DNA from: Oscillospiraceae bacterium Marseille-Q3528
GTDB taxonomy: Bacteria; Bacillota; Clostridia; Lachnospirales; Lachnospiraceae
Direction: 5' to 3'
DNA: 64,000 nucleotides
NCBI GenBank assembly: GCA_018223385.1
Contig: JAGTTR010000001.1
Coordinates: 1 to 64,000, forward strand
Below, in pieces: positions 1-8,372 of the stretch. The position numbers and the translations under genes are program-made. Below the pieces are notes generated by a model. That model saw nothing but the letters and a program-made list of their open reading frames with translations. It did not search any database and was not told the origin of the DNA. The first letter of the stretch is position 1. Each line of letters begins with the position of its first letter.

Positions 1-80
<80 letters not shown>

Positions 81-360
81 ATCCTTTGTCAGAAAAAACT
101 TACTAGCTTTTCCTTACTTACTGTTTTAGGTCGCTTTAGAATCGTAATTCTATTGCATTTCTGAAATCTCTTATTTGTCCTGCTCCGTTGTTCAGCTGCC
201 AGGTCCGCGAGGTGTTTTCGGCGAAACCGAAAATCCCGAGACCGTGTGCGCCGAATCGTCAGATTCGTGTGCATTTCTTGCTGCGAAGCAGTAAGAATTT
301 TCAGGGTTGTTTCACTGTTCGATTATCAAGGTTCTTCGTTGTCAGCAGTTATCGCTGCAA
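81..360 (-). other. rRNA operon leader (pre-16S)
   Basis: This stretch between the promoters and the mature 16S 5' end has no credible gene. It holds several short inverted repeats, for example TTTTCGG/CCGAAAA near 216-234 and CGAATC/GATTCG near 252-270, as expected of a processed rRNA leader. I did not find a convincing boxA antitermination element by eye. Confidence 0.6.
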
Positions 361-367
361 CTTTTAT

Positions 368-396
368 AGAATATCATGTTTTCAATCTCTTGTCAA
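368..396 (-). promoter_or_regulatory. rRNA promoter P2 (sigma-A)
   Basis: On the minus strand there is a -35 TTGACA (391-396) and a -10 TATTCT (368-373) with a 17-bp spacer. It is the promoter nearest to the 16S gene and gives a leader of about 280 nt. Confidence 0.85.
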
Positions 397-460
397 CACT
401 TTTTCTTTTTTTTGTGATTCATTTTGTTTTGAATCAGCGCTTATTTACTGCGTATGGATT

Positions 461-489
461 ATATTACCATATCGTCCAGGCCGTGTCAA
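461..489 (-). promoter_or_regulatory. rRNA promoter P1 (sigma-A)
   Basis: On the minus strand there is a -35 TTGACA (484-489) and a -10 TAATAT (461-466) with a 17-bp spacer. It lies about 93 bp upstream of P2, making a tandem rRNA promoter pair. It is inside the 297-bp direct repeat, so an identical copy exists at 2748-2776. Confidence 0.85.
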
Positions 490-514
490 CAAGTTTTTTG
501 TTTTTCTTTCAGAT

Positions 515-752
515 TTAATCATGTCGTTCATTTTCATTCTCATACACCTCACAGAACCGGGCTGCGAAGGCGGGAACCTCTCCGTGTACATACAGATGGG
601 ACAGATCGCCGAAGGATAACATCCGAAAAGAGGCAATGCCTTTTCTGCGCTCCTCAGTCACCAGTGTAGTCACGGAGCTGGGCAGTGCGCAGGAACCGTG
701 CCAGAGAGGCATGGGAGAAATGTGCAGCAGATGGCTGAGCATGACGCATTCC
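515..752 (-). pseudogene. Histidine phosphatase C-terminal fragment (duplicated)
   Basis: This is a duplicate of the last ~79 codons of the phosphatase gene at 2802-3533, created by the target duplication. It lacks the N-terminal RHG catalytic motif and its own promoter, and at position 752 it joins the IS left end. It should not give a functional enzyme; the complete gene is on the other side of the element. Confidence 0.85.
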
Positions 753-787
753 GGGAGTTTGACAGTTGAATATTAAAAAAAGTTATC

Positions 788-814
788 GCAGGTCGCATAA
801 AACCTGCATTTTTT
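788..814 (+). terminator. Terminator-like hairpin at IS left end
   Basis: The stem GCAGGT/ACCTGC (788-793 with 802-807) is followed by a T-run. It sits upstream of the transposase promoter region and would stop transcription running into the element from the left flank. Confidence 0.5.
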
Positions 815-889
815 ATGTCAAATTTTCCGTTTTACTATGTACTTGTTTGTAATAGTGTGGTATACTTAAAAGAAAAAGGATTTTGTGTT

Positions 890-2632
890 ATGTATATTGC
901 AGTTACAGGTAGTAAAAACAATAAAGATGTTTACATTTATCAGTCATTCCGAAAAGAAGACGGAAAATCATCTTCTCGCATCTATAAAAAGCTCGGAAAA
1001 TACAACGTTTTGCTGGAACAGTTCAATGGTGATGATGAAAAACTTATGGTTTGGGCTAAAAGCGAAGCTGCCAAAGAAACCGAACTCTATAATGAGCGTA
1101 CCGGGAAGGTCACGGTTGAGTTTTCTCAGACTTCCTGCATCCCTATGAACGAAGAACGTTCTTTTCATGCCGGTTATCTGTTCCTTCAACAACTATGCAC
1201 GGAGCTCCGCCTTGATAACATCTGTCGTGTGATGAAGGGACGTCATAAATTTAAGTATGATCTCCATGCGATTCTTACGGATCTTGTTTACGCAAGGGTT
1301 CTCTCTCCTTCAAGCAAGCTCAACAGTTATAACTTTTGCAAAACTCTGCTTGAGCCGCCAAAGTATGAGATTCAGGATGTTTACAGAGCTTTATCTGTAA
1401 TCGCAGAAGAATCGGATTTTATCCAAAGTGAACTATATAAGAATTCAAACTTCATCCATCCAAGGAATCAGAAGATACTTTACTATGACTGTACAAATTA
1501 TTACTTTGAGATTGAGGAAGAAAGCGGTTTGAAGCACTATGGAAAAAGCAAAGAGAACCGCCCAAATCCAATTGTTACCATGGGACTGTTTATGGACGCT
1601 GACGGCATTCCACTTGCATTTGATATTTTTCCAGGCAATCAAAACGAGCAGACAACACTCAAGCCATTGGAGAAGAAAATCATAAAAGATTTTAATTGTA
1701 GTGAATTTATTTTCTGTTCTGATGCCGGTCTTGAAAGTGCAAATAACCGAGAGTTTAACAGCATTGGGAATCGGGCTTACGTGGTCACTCATTCCCTTAA
1801 AAAGATGAAACAGGAAGACCGCGATATTGCCTTGAATCCAACGCAGTTCAGAAAAGTCGGTTCGGCAGATTTTATAGATATCAGGACTTTGGACGAGACT
1901 GATGAAGAAGTTTTTAACTCTATTTACTACAAAGAAGTTCCTGTTGTCACAGGAAATCTGGATGAGACACTAATCGTTACATACTCTCCGAAATATAAAG
2001 CTTATCAGCAAAGAATCCGGTCACGCCAAATTGAGCGCGCAGAGAGAATTATCAGTTCTCCCTGCAAAAAGAGAAAGGGGAAAAATCAAAATGATCCTAT
2101 GCGCTTTGTGAAAAAGACTGCTGTAACAGACGATGGCGAAATTGCAGAAAAGAAGGTATATGAGCTTGATGAGGAACAGATTGCCAAAGAAGAACTTTAC
2201 GATGGTTTCTATGCGGTTATGACAAATCTTGAGGGAAATATCGGGGAGATTATAAAGATTAACAGGCAGCGCTGGGAAATTGAAGAGAACTTCAGAATCA
2301 TGAAAACTGAATTCGAAGCCAGGCCTGTATATGTCAGAAGAGATGACCGGATCAAGGCACACTTCATGACCTGTTACATTAGTCTTCTTCTCTACCGTCT
2401 GTTAGAAAAGAAAATAGGAAACAGCTATACAGCAGAGCAGATCATCGAAACTTTGCGCTCCATGAAAATGACTCTGTTGAATACCGCTAATGGCTACGTT
2501 CCATCCTACACCCGAACTGAAATAACAGACTCTTTACACCAAACTTTCGGTTTTCGGACCGATTATGAATTCATCAAAAAATCTACGATGCGAAGCATCA
2601 TCAAGCAGACAAAAGAAATAAATTTATTATAG
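890..2632 (+). CDS. IS1634-family DDE transposase
   Basis: This 580-aa protein catalyses cut-and-paste movement of the surrounding element. It has the IS4/IS1634-type catalytic core: an Asp in YDCTNYYFE near residue 200, a second Asp in CSDAGLES near 278, and the Glu-bearing RWEIEENFRIMKTEF near 465 (the Y-(2)-R-(3)-E-(6)-K-type signature of this superfamily). The start at 890 is chosen because AAAGGA lies upstream and a TATACT -10 at 861-866 would place transcription start near 873; the longer frame from 815 would begin upstream of that. No frameshift or stop is present, so the element may be active. Confidence 0.92.
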   Translation: MYIAVTGSKNNKDVYIYQSFRKEDGKSSSRIYKKLGKYNVLLEQFNGDDEKLMVWAKSEAAKETELYNERTGKVTVEFSQTSCIPMNEERSFHAGYLFLQQLCTELRLDNICRVMKGRHKFKYDLHAILTDLVYARVLSPSSKLNSYNFCKTLLEPPKYEIQDVYRALSVIAEESDFIQSELYKNSNFIHPRNQKILYYDCTNYYFEIEEESGLKHYGKSKENRPNPIVTMGLFMDADGIPLAFDIFPGNQNEQTTLKPLEKKIIKDFNCSEFIFCSDAGLESANNREFNSIGNRAYVVTHSLKKMKQEDRDIALNPTQFRKVGSADFIDIRTLDETDEEVFNSIYYKEVPVVTGNLDETLIVTYSPKYKAYQQRIRSRQIERAERIISSPCKKRKGKNQNDPMRFVKKTAVTDDGEIAEKKVYELDEEQIAKEELYDGFYAVMTNLEGNIGEIIKINRQRWEIEENFRIMKTEFEARPVYVRRDDRIKAHFMTCYISLLLYRLLEKKIGNSYTAEQIIETLRSMKMTLLNTANGYVPSYTRTEITDSLHQTFGFRTDYEFIKKSTMRSIIKQTKEINLL

Positions 2633-2673
2633 TGTAAAAAATATAGCACAATAGCACATATTGCTGCGAAACA

Positions 2674-2721
2674 AAAAACGGCTGTAAGCCTTGATTTTAC
2701 TGGCTTCACAACCGTTTTTTT
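2674..2721. terminator. Bidirectional terminator at IS right end
   Basis: The imperfect stem formed by ACGGCTGTAAGCC and GGCTTCACAACCGT is flanked by an A-run on the left and a T-run on the right, so it can terminate in both directions. It ends transposase transcription and also lies about 20 bp beyond the expected start of leftward transcripts from the duplicated rRNA promoter. Confidence 0.7.
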
Positions 2722-2742
2722 ACTTTCCAACTGTCAAAGATG

Positions 2743-3039
2743 GGATTATATTACCATATCGTCCAGGCCGTGTCAACAAGTTTTTTGTTTTTCTTTCAGA
2801 TTTAATCATGTCGTTCATTTTCATTCTCATACACCTCACAGAACCGGGCTGCGAAGGCGGGAACCTCTCCGTGTACATACAGATGGGACAGATCGCCGAA
2901 GGATAACATCCGAAAAGAGGCAATGCCTTTTCTGCGCTCCTCAGTCACCAGTGTAGTCACGGAGCTGGGCAGTGCGCAGGAACCGTGCCAGAGAGGCATG
3001 GGAGAAATGTGCAGCAGATGGCTGAGCATGACGCATTCC
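2743..3039. repeat. 297-bp direct repeat, right copy
   Basis: This is identical to 456-752. It is the copy attached to the complete phosphatase gene and therefore represents the ancestral junction between that gene and the rRNA promoter. Confidence 0.93.
2748..2776 (-). promoter_or_regulatory. Orphaned copy of rRNA promoter P1
   Basis: It has the same TTGACA-17-TAATAT arrangement as 461-489. After the IS insertion this copy no longer faces the rRNA operon; it points leftward into the IS, antisense to the transposase. A bidirectional terminator at 2674-2721 should stop it after roughly 20-70 nt. Confidence 0.75.
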
Positions 3040-3533
3040 ACGCCGAAGTGGCAGAACAGGGCCACCGTATCCGTATTTCCCTGGGCAGTGCGGTAATAGT
3101 TGCCCTCCCGCACATAGCCATGACGGGCCAGGATCTCATCCAGCCCGGCTGCCACCTGATCATAGAGCTCCTTGACATGGCCTTTTCGCATATTCTCTAC
3201 CTCAAACCAGTGATCCGCCTGATAGAACCGTTCTTCCTTCGTCCAGTCCTCCGGCAGCCAGTCCCAGGCAATCTTCTGCTCTCCCGGACGGGACGGTTCC
3301 TGGATCCGGGCCGGAAATTCCTGCAGCCAGTCCTTGACCTCCGCGGTCTGTCCCAGCCGATCCAAAGTGAAGGACGCCGTAGCTCTCGCCCGTCCCAATG
3401 GAGAAACATAGAAGTCATCAATACCCATTTTGATCAGGCGCTCGGAAAGATAGCGTGCTTCCCGCCAGCCCTTCTCGGTCAGTGAATCCTTCGCGTAATC
3501 CGGGTCTCCGTGCCGTACAATCAACAGTTTCAT
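2802..3533 (-). CDS. Histidine phosphatase family protein
   Basis: This is a 243-aa member of the phosphoglycerate-mutase-like (branch 1) histidine phosphatases. The phosphohistidine motif RHG is at residues 7-9 (LLIVRHGDPDY), and the second catalytic His is probably the one in CHFGVE near residue 163. The start is supported by AGGAAGGAG ahead of the ATG. The substrate cannot be told from sequence. The 3' third overlaps the 297-bp repeat, but this copy is complete. It originally lay directly upstream of the 16S operon. Confidence 0.85.
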   Translation of the reverse strand: MKLLIVRHGDPDYAKDSLTEKGWREARYLSERLIKMGIDDFYVSPLGRARATASFTLDRLGQTAEVKDWLQEFPARIQEPSRPGEQKIAWDWLPEDWTKEERFYQADHWFEVENMRKGHVKELYDQVAAGLDEILARHGYVREGNYYRTAQGNTDTVALFCHFGVECVMLSHLLHISPMPLWHGSCALPSSVTTLVTEERRKGIASFRMLSFGDLSHLYVHGEVPAFAARFCEVYENENERHD

Positions 3534-3617
3534 AAAACACGCTCCTTCCTATCGTACATTTCTGTTATAATATCATCATACCATATCAAAATAAAAACCA
3601 AAAGGAGTTTTGTATAT

Positions 3618-4565
3618 ATGAAGCGGCATTTTCGTTCACACCATCTTTTTCTCTCCATGATCTCTATTTTATTGTTATTATCTCTAACCAGCTGCGCAGC
3701 AACAAACAGCGAAAGCCAGTCCGGTCACGCAAAAGGCAATTCCTCTGCAACAGACAACAACGCCTCCACCAGCTCCGAAAGTACCGAAACGTCTGAAAGC
3801 ACTACCGAAACAGATGACGGTAATTTCTCCACCAGCCCTCTCTACAGCCAATACCGGCTTACCTACACAGACGCCACCGGCTACTCTCTGCCCTACTGCC
3901 TGTACCTGCCGAAAAAAGAAGCCTTCCCGGAAGATTCCGAAAAGACTTCTTATCCTCTTGTATTGTTTTTGCACGGCGCCGGGGAGCGCGGCACGGACAA
4001 TGAGCTGCAAAATAACGACACCGGCATTGTTCCCCGGCTCACGGATGAAACGTTCTATGCCGCCCACCCGTGCATCCTTGTAACGCCCCAATGCCCGGCA
4101 GATGCCCAATGGGTGAACACACCCTGGACGGAGGGCTCTTATTCTATAGAAGAGACACCCATCAGCCCGGCCCTTTCTGCCACAAACGAACTGCTGGACG
4201 ATATCTGTGCGCAGTATCCGGCTGACACTTCCCGCCTGTATATCACCGGCGTATCCATGGGAGGCTACGGTGCCTGGGATCTGCTACTGCGCCACCCGGA
4301 CCTTTTTGCCGGGGCCATCATTCTGTGCGGAGCCGGGGATCCTTCTCAGGCCGCCGCCATCGCCCACATTCCCCTGCGCCTGTTCCACGGCGCAAAGGAC
4401 ACCGAGGTGCCCGTATCCGGCAGCCGGGAAATGTACCAGGCGCTGCTGGATGCCGGAGCAAATGATGTCCAATATCAAGAATACCCAGACATTGGCCACT
4501 GGATCTGGCTCAATGCCTGGGATGAACCCGGTCTTCTCGACTGGTTGTTTTCTGTTTCCAAATAA
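3618..4565 (+). CDS. Lipoprotein alpha/beta hydrolase (PHB depolymerase/esterase-like)
   Basis: This 315-aa protein starts at the ATG following AAAGGAG (3601-3607), which places a signal peptide with lipobox LTSC (Cys near residue 26) at the N-terminus. A Ser/Thr/Glu-rich linker follows. The hydrolase domain shows the oxyanion segment LFLHGAGERGTDN, the nucleophile elbow GVSMGG, an acid in HGAKDTEVP and the terminal His in DIGHW, so the Ser-Asp-His triad is complete. The fold and motifs suit a secreted, membrane-anchored carboxylesterase or peptidase of the PHB-depolymerase/LpqC type. It is divergent from the phosphatase gene and convergent with rseP. Confidence 0.85.
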   Translation: MKRHFRSHHLFLSMISILLLLSLTSCAATNSESQSGHAKGNSSATDNNASTSSESTETSESTTETDDGNFSTSPLYSQYRLTYTDATGYSLPYCLYLPKKEAFPEDSEKTSYPLVLFLHGAGERGTDNELQNNDTGIVPRLTDETFYAAHPCILVTPQCPADAQWVNTPWTEGSYSIEETPISPALSATNELLDDICAQYPADTSRLYITGVSMGGYGAWDLLLRHPDLFAGAIILCGAGDPSQAAAIAHIPLRLFHGAKDTEVPVSGSREMYQALLDAGANDVQYQEYPDIGHWIWLNAWDEPGLLDWLFSVSK

Positions 4566-4568
4566 TTT

Positions 4569-5615
4569 TTACCAGAAAATCTGGCGAATGTCGTTGAACA
4601 TGACGAATACCATCAACGCCATGAGCGCTACCATACCAACCATATGGACAAAGCCTTCTTTTTCCGGGTCGATGCCCTTTCCACGGATGGCCTCAAGGAT
4701 GAGAAAGACCAGACGGCCGCCATCCAGCGCCGGGATGGGCAGCAGATTCATGACGCCCAGGTTGGCCGACAGCAGGATCGCGATGTTGAGCATATTCAGC
4801 CACACGTAAAAGGCTCCGTCCGAACGGCTCTCCTCATACGTATCGCCGATATAGTTCACGATGCCCACCGGGCCGGACACCTCATTGGCCCCCACCTGCC
4901 CATCAAAGAGCATCCCCAGGCTTTTCAGCGTGGTGCTGATCCAGTATTTCACCTCGTAGGCACTGTATTTTAACGTGGTAACCACGCCGCCCCGGGTACG
5001 GATGCCGGAGCCGGTAAACCCAAGATAGTAATTGCCGTTCTCTGCCTGTCGGGGTGTCAGTGTCACCGTCCGTTTCTCCCCGGTCTCGCCATCCCGATAG
5101 GTCACCTCCACCGGCGCATCTGCATTTTTCTGATTCAGCTGAACGAACAGCGTCACCTCCCGGTAAACGTGGATGTTCGTGTGGTTCAAACGAAGGATCG
5201 TATCCCCTGCCTCGATGCCCGCCTCCTGTGCCGGGAACCCATCTGTCACCTTCCACACCACCGGTGCGTCATAGCCGATGCTTCCCACAATAAACAGGGA
5301 AAGGATAAAGGCAAGGATAAAATTGAAAACCGGCCCGGCTGCCACCACAGCGATCCGTGCGCCCACCGGTTTATTGTTAAACGCATTGACGTCGTCGCTG
5401 TCCTCGTCCTCTCCCACCATGAGGCAGGAGCCGCCGAAAGGAAGCAGCTTGATGGAATATCGCGTCTCTCCCCACACATGGGAAAGGAGCCGTGGGCCCA
5501 TCCCCAGGGAAAATTCCGTCACGGTAATGCCGTTTTTCTTGGCCAGCAGAAAATGTCCCAGCTCATGGAACACCACGATCAGGCTGAAAATCAGCAATGC
5601 CAGTATGATTTTCAA
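4569..5615 (-). CDS. rseP: Site-2 (RIP) metalloprotease RseP/RasP
   Basis: This 348-aa integral membrane zinc protease cleaves transmembrane substrates such as anti-sigma factors and signal-peptide remnants. HELGH near residue 18 lies in the first membrane helix and gives two zinc ligands and the catalytic Glu; ALDGGRL near residue 300 supplies the third ligand region. A PDZ domain occupies about residues 115-185. The start is TTG with AGGTGG upstream, only a base or two beyond the dxr stop, so translation is probably coupled. It is the last gene of the pyrH-frr-uppS-cdsA-dxr-rseP operon, the order known from Bacillus. Confidence 0.95.
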   Translation of the reverse strand: MKIILALLIFSLIVVFHELGHFLLAKKNGITVTEFSLGMGPRLLSHVWGETRYSIKLLPFGGSCLMVGEDEDSDDVNAFNNKPVGARIAVVAAGPVFNFILAFILSLFIVGSIGYDAPVVWKVTDGFPAQEAGIEAGDTILRLNHTNIHVYREVTLFVQLNQKNADAPVEVTYRDGETGEKRTVTLTPRQAENGNYYLGFTGSGIRTRGGVVTTLKYSAYEVKYWISTTLKSLGMLFDGQVGANEVSGPVGIVNYIGDTYEESRSDGAFYVWLNMLNIAILLSANLGVMNLLPIPALDGGRLVFLILEAIRGKGIDPEKEGFVHMVGMVALMALMVFVMFNDIRQIFW

Positions 5616-5616
5616 T

Positions 5617-6759
5617 CTACCACCTGCTTTCTATTCTTTCATATACTTCCCGCTCCACGCCGAGAATATCCTCCACGGAAGGGGAAGTCAGCGTCAGATG
5701 ACTGTCCATGCAGTCCTCGATGATATCCGTGATATCCAGATAACGGATCTTGCCGTCCAAAAACAGACTCACCGCTTTTTCATTGGCCGCATTGTACACG
5801 GTAGGCATGGAACCGCCCTCCCGCAGGGCACGGTAAGCCAGGGTCAGGCCCCTAAACGTCTCTGTATCCGGCTTTTCAAAGGTGATCTGGGAAAGCTTCC
5901 AGAAATCCAGCCGGTCGCCGGGCAGATACCGCCGCTGAGGATAATACAGGGCATATTGAATAGGAAGCTTCATATCCGGTGTGCCCAGCTGGGCGATCAC
6001 CGCACCGTCATCAAATTCCACCATGGAATGAATGATGCTCTGGGGCTGCACCACCACCTGGATCCGCTCGGGATCCACGTCAAACAGCCACTTCACTTCC
6101 ATGACCTCCAGCCCTTTGTTCACCAGCGTGGAGCTGTCAATGGTGATCTTCCGGCCCATAGACCAGTTGGGATGCTTCAGGGCATCCTCCGGCCGGATAT
6201 GCTCCAGCTCCTGGCGTTTTTTCCCGCGAAAGGGGCCGCCGGAAGCCGTCAGCAAAATTTTCGAAATATGATTCTGCCGTTCGCCGTTCAGCGACTGGAA
6301 AATCGCACTGTGCTCGCTGTCCACCGGCAGGATGGACACCTTACGCTCCTTTGCCAGCGGCATGATGATATGGCCCGCTGTCACCAGCGTCTCTTTATTG
6401 GCCAGCGCAATATTTTTCCCTGCACGGATGGCCGCCACTGTCGGACGGATGCCAATCATGCCCACAATGGCCGTCACCAGAATCTCCGATTCCGGAATCT
6501 GGGCCACCTCCAGAAGGCCTTCCATGCCCCAGACGATTTTCGTCGGCAGATCCCGCACCATGAGCCGCAGCTGTTTGGCATTCTCCTCACTCCACACGGC
6601 CGCCAGTTTGGGCCGGAACTCCCGGATCTGCTGCTCCAGCAGCTGAATATTCGAGCCTGCTGCCAGCGCCACCACCTTGATGTCCCGGTTATTGCGCACC
6701 ACTTCCAGTGTCTGCGTTCCGATGGAACCCGTAGATCCCAGAATCGCAATTTTCTTCAT
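5617..6759 (-). CDS. dxr: 1-deoxy-D-xylulose 5-phosphate reductoisomerase
   Basis: This 380-aa enzyme makes 2-C-methyl-D-erythritol 4-phosphate with NADPH, the committed step of the MEP isoprenoid pathway. The NADPH-binding motif GSTGSIG is at residues 8-14. Metal and substrate residues appear in PVDSEHSAIFQ and TASGGPF, with SMGRKITIDSSTLVNKG and EVMEVKWLF downstream. Length is normal for the family (~380-400 aa). It sits between cdsA and rseP; its product feeds UppS upstream in the same operon. Confidence 0.97.
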   Translation of the reverse strand: MKKIAILGSTGSIGTQTLEVVRNNRDIKVVALAAGSNIQLLEQQIREFRPKLAAVWSEENAKQLRLMVRDLPTKIVWGMEGLLEVAQIPESEILVTAIVGMIGIRPTVAAIRAGKNIALANKETLVTAGHIIMPLAKERKVSILPVDSEHSAIFQSLNGERQNHISKILLTASGGPFRGKKRQELEHIRPEDALKHPNWSMGRKITIDSSTLVNKGLEVMEVKWLFDVDPERIQVVVQPQSIIHSMVEFDDGAVIAQLGTPDMKLPIQYALYYPQRRYLPGDRLDFWKLSQITFEKPDTETFRGLTLAYRALREGGSMPTVYNAANEKAVSLFLDGKIRYLDITDIIEDCMDSHLTLTSPSVEDILGVEREVYERIESRW

Positions 6760-6776
6760 GCTTTATCCGTCCTTTC

Positions 6777-7583
6777 CTACAGTAAAAACGATGCCAGCGT
6801 GAAAATGATCGGCGCCGTCACAATGATACTGTCAAACCGGTCCAGAATGCCGCCGTGGCCCGGAATGAGCGTCCCGTAATCCTTAATGTCATGATTGCGC
6901 TTGATGGCAGAAGCCGCCAGGTCGCCGATCTGAGAGATCACCGCACCTGCCGCACAGCAGATAAAAAATGCCAGCACCACCGACTGCTCTGATTCCACCA
7001 GGCCGATACGCTCTCCCACCGCGCCGTAAGCCGCACCCAGAAGGGCAGAGCCCACGATACCGCCGATGCCGCCCTCCACGGATTTCTTCGGGCTTAAGAT
7101 GGGCGCCATCTTATGTTTTCCAAACAACATGCCCACCACGTAGGCACACGTATCACAGCCCCAGGCACAGAAAAATACCAGCCCCGTCAGGTACGCGCCG
7201 TTCTCCAGGCCCCGCAACTGATACAGATAAGACAGCATGAACACCACGTACACCACGCCGAACAGCGCTTCCATAATGTCCTCCGTCCGGTATTTCGGAT
7301 AGTCAAACACGTACACTGTCAGCAGGCAGATGAGAAAACCCAACAATAACTCCTCGATATAGCTCTTACCGCCCACATACAGCACTGCATAGTACACGGC
7401 AGTGAACAGGTATCCCAAAATACCCAGGATATTTTTTTCCATATGAAATACCCGGTACAGCTCATACAGACCGATGAAAGAGATGGCCGCCACCACGGCA
7501 AACATCACATTGCCGCCCAGGATAATGGAGGCCGCCGCCACGATCACAAGCACAATGCCGCTGATCAATCTGGTTACAAACAC
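6777..7583 (-). CDS. cdsA: Phosphatidate cytidylyltransferase
   Basis: This 268-aa multi-spanning membrane enzyme converts phosphatidic acid and CTP to CDP-diacylglycerol for phospholipid synthesis. The family signature is at the C-terminus: SPKKSVEGG followed by KRNHDIKDYG and IPGHGGILDRFDS. Start is GTG with AGGAGGAG overlapping the uppS stop codon region, consistent with translational coupling. Confidence 0.96.
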   Translation of the reverse strand: MFVTRLISGIVLVIVAAASIILGGNVMFAVVAAISFIGLYELYRVFHMEKNILGILGYLFTAVYYAVLYVGGKSYIEELLLGFLICLLTVYVFDYPKYRTEDIMEALFGVVYVVFMLSYLYQLRGLENGAYLTGLVFFCAWGCDTCAYVVGMLFGKHKMAPILSPKKSVEGGIGGIVGSALLGAAYGAVGERIGLVESEQSVVLAFFICCAAGAVISQIGDLAASAIKRNHDIKDYGTLIPGHGGILDRFDSIIVTAPIIFTLASFLL

Positions 7584-7585
7584 CG

Positions 7586-8293
7586 CTACTCCTCCTTTAC
7601 CCCGCCATATCTTCTGTCCCTGCTATTATATTTCTCAATGGCCTCCGCCAATTCCTCTTTTGTAAAATCCGGCCAGGGCGTATTCGTAAAATAAAACTCC
7701 GTGTAGGCCAGCTGCCACATAAGGAAGTTGGATAGCCGCAGCTCCCCGCTGGTGCGGATGAGCAGATCCGGATCCGGAATGCCTGCGGTATCCAGATAAT
7801 TGGAAATGGTTTCCTCCGTCACCGAGGTGGGATCCAGTTTCCCCGCTGCCACATCCTCCGAGATGTGCCGCACCGCCCGGGCGATCTCATCCCGGCTGCC
7901 ATAATTGATGGCAATGGTAAAATTCAGGCCATCGTTGTCTTTGGATGCCTCCTCCAGCTCCCGGATCCGTGTCTGGATATCGGGATCCAGACCGGTCTTG
8001 TCACCGATGACCCGCACCTTCATCCGGTTCTTCTTCGCGGTGTTCAGGCAGGTCTTCATATAATTGCGAAGCAGCGTCATCAGCGCGTCCACTTCTCCCT
8101 TGGGCCGGGACCAGTTTTCCGTGGAAAACGCATACACCGTCAGGTATTTGATACCCATTTTGTAAGCATCCTCACAGATGCGTTCCACGTTCTTGCTTCC
8201 CTGGGCGTGCCCGTAATTGCGGGGCATTCCCTTGCTCTTGGCCCAGCGGCCGTTTCCATCCAGAATAATCGCAACATGCTGCGGTACATTCAT
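7586..8293 (-). CDS. uppS: Undecaprenyl diphosphate synthase (isoprenyl transferase)
   Basis: This 235-aa cis-prenyltransferase makes the C55 lipid carrier for cell-wall synthesis. It begins MNVPQHVAIILDGNGRWAK with the catalytic Asp in the DGNGRWA motif, and ends with the RTSGELRLSNFLMWQ and ELAEAIEKYNSRDRRYGG signatures. The start at 8293 is preferred over an upstream ATG because AGGAGGAG precedes it at the right distance and the family motif begins at once. Confidence 0.96.
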   Translation of the reverse strand: MNVPQHVAIILDGNGRWAKSKGMPRNYGHAQGSKNVERICEDAYKMGIKYLTVYAFSTENWSRPKGEVDALMTLLRNYMKTCLNTAKKNRMKVRVIGDKTGLDPDIQTRIRELEEASKDNDGLNFTIAINYGSRDEIARAVRHISEDVAAGKLDPTSVTEETISNYLDTAGIPDPDLLIRTSGELRLSNFLMWQLAYTEFYFTNTPWPDFTKEELAEAIEKYNSRDRRYGGVKEE

Positions 8294-8372
8294 GTCTTTC
8301 TCCTCCTCATCCCTGCAATCGAAAACAAGGGGGCAGCGCATGTGTGACTGCCCCCTTACGATCTGTTCTGTC

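Larger units (their letters stand above)
456..752. repeat. 297-bp direct repeat, left copy (IS target duplication)
   Basis: Positions 456-752 match 2743-3039 base for base (constant offset 2287). The repeat abuts the insertion sequence on each side. It contains the rRNA P1 promoter and the last ~240 bp of the phosphatase gene. A duplication this long is unusual for most IS families but is known for the IS1634 family, which matches the enclosed transposase. Confidence 0.93.
753..2742 (+). mobile_element. IS1634-family insertion sequence
   Basis: This 1990-bp element carries one transposase gene and has imperfect terminal inverted repeats sharing the core TTTGACAGTTG (758-768 at the left; its complement 2728-2738 at the right). 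It is bounded by the 297-bp direct repeats. Hairpins with T-runs sit just inside both ends (788-814 and 2674-2721), which would block transcription entering from either side. The exact outer base pairs are uncertain by a few bases because the outermost ends do not match perfectly. Confidence 0.9.

Noticed and set aside
5278..6879. 533-codon plus-strand open frame over rseP and dxr
   Set aside because: It lies antisense to two clear conserved genes, has no ribosome-binding site, and its protein is His/Pro/Arg-rich as expected of antisense frames in GC-rich genes.
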